6,410 bases of DNA. Source: Planctomycetales bacterium (GTDB lineage: Bacteria; Planctomycetota; Planctomycetia; Pirellulales; Thermoguttaceae). A program made the position numbers and the translations under genes. Positions within the stretch are counted from its first letter, which is position 1. Every line of letters begins with the position of its first letter. Below the pieces are notes generated by a model that did no database searches, was not told where the DNA came from, and saw only the letters and a program-made list of their open reading frames with translations. The stretch is from contig SKJM01000275.1 of NCBI GenBank assembly GCA_007122045.1, forward strand, positions 1-6,410. The letters run 5' to 3'. Shown here in pieces: positions 6,074-6,410 of this stretch.

Positions 6074-6410
6074 CTACCAACCGATGCCAATCCCTACCCG
6101 CGGCCCATAGAAGTAGACGCCACCGCGCGGCGGCGCATAGTATGGGTAGTGATAGGGGTAACGATACACCGGCGGCGGGACATAGATGCCCACTCCCGGA
6201 CGCCGACTAGGCGGACGGTAGAAATCGCGCCTACCGCGACCGCGACCACGATCACGACCACGACCGCGACCACGACTATGCCGTACCTCTTGGATGGCAT
6301 GGTCGGTGCCCTCCAATTCGCCATCGGCTTCGATGGTCAGAACGGCGGGCGTCACCGCCAACTCGGGTTGATTAGCCGCGGCCGGCTGGGCCACGAAAAC
6401 CAGCACGCCG
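6074..6410 (-). CDS. Secreted Arg-Gly and Tyr/Pro-rich small protein, 5' end cut by the window
   Basis: The frame is open through the right edge, so the true start is outside; only about 111 residues are seen. The first residues in view (GVLVFVAQPAAANQ) look like the hydrophobic core and cut site of a signal peptide, so I treat the GTG at 6406 as internal. A mildly acidic segment with LTIEADGELEGTD follows. Then comes a run of RG/RD dipeptides, and a tail rich in Tyr, Pro and Gly ending in GIGIGW. No catalytic domain is recognisable. Similar short exported Y/P/G-rich proteins are common in planctomycetes, with no assigned function; surface or envelope roles are guesses. Translation ends at TAG 6074-6076 and the terminator follows. 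Confidence 0.7.
   Translation of the reverse strand, partial: GVLVFVAQPAAANQPELAVTPAVLTIEADGELEGTDHAIQEVRHSRGRGRGRDRGRGRGRRDFYRPPSRRPGVGIYVPPPVYRYPYHYPYYAPPRGGVYFYGPRVGIGIGW
6235..6276 (-). repeat. Seven tandem hexamers encoding the RG/RD run
   Basis: On the plus strand these are seven hexamers of CGCGAC or CACGAC, with one CACGAT. Read on the minus strand they encode alternating Arg-Gly with one Arg-Asp. The unit length keeps frame, so copy number could change without breaking the gene. Confidence 0.9.

Noticed and set aside
5734..6090. Minus-strand 118-codon frame
   Set aside because: It passes through the terminator hairpin and overlaps the end of the secreted-protein gene; no recognisable domain or ribosome binding site.

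Overview
The window is GC-rich bacterial DNA that most likely comes from a planctomycete (Pirellulales-like). The strongest evidence is a DUF1559 pseudopilin-like protein with a prepilin cleavage motif and an H-X9-DG tail, a family greatly expanded in Planctomycetes. Two intergenic repeat types of a kind I recall from that phylum, and a secreted Tyr/Pro/Arg-Gly-rich small protein at the right end, agree with this. The assignment is by family recognition only; there is no rRNA or other marker in the window.

Layout, left to right. 1-130: no gene seen, one short inverted repeat. 131-1207 (+): DUF1559 protein. 1208-1326: spacer with a small hairpin repeat. 1327-2061 (+): class I SAM-dependent methyltransferase fold carrying an apparent export signal. 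2062-2247: spacer with a good sigma70-type promoter candidate. 2248-3549 (+), 3743-5050 (+) and 5050-5724 (+): two related FtsX/MacB-type permeases and their ABC ATPase. The permease genes are separated by 193 bases that hold a triplicated 21-base unit ending in a strong hairpin. 5725-6073: no convincing gene, but a GC-rich terminator oriented for the minus strand. 6074-6410 (-): 3' part of a secreted low-complexity protein whose start lies outside the window.

The functional core is the three-gene ABC module. The two permeases are colinear paralogues: several motifs fall at identical residue numbers. The second permease stop overlaps the ATPase start in TGATG, with a perfect Shine-Dalgarno before it, so these two are translationally linked. 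I read the module as a heteromeric type VII (MacB/LolCDE-like) mechanotransmission ABC complex that acts on an extracytoplasmic substrate rather than moving it through the membrane. No periplasmic adaptor or outer-membrane partner lies in the window, and the substrate is unknown. The exported methyltransferase is upstream on the same strand but has its own spacer and probably its own transcript, so a functional link is only a suggestion.

Most worth a second look: the exported methyltransferase; the asymmetry of the permeases (three extracytoplasmic cysteines in one, none in the other); and the tandem-repeat/hairpin element inside the operon. I do not see a clearly new defence or mobile system here.
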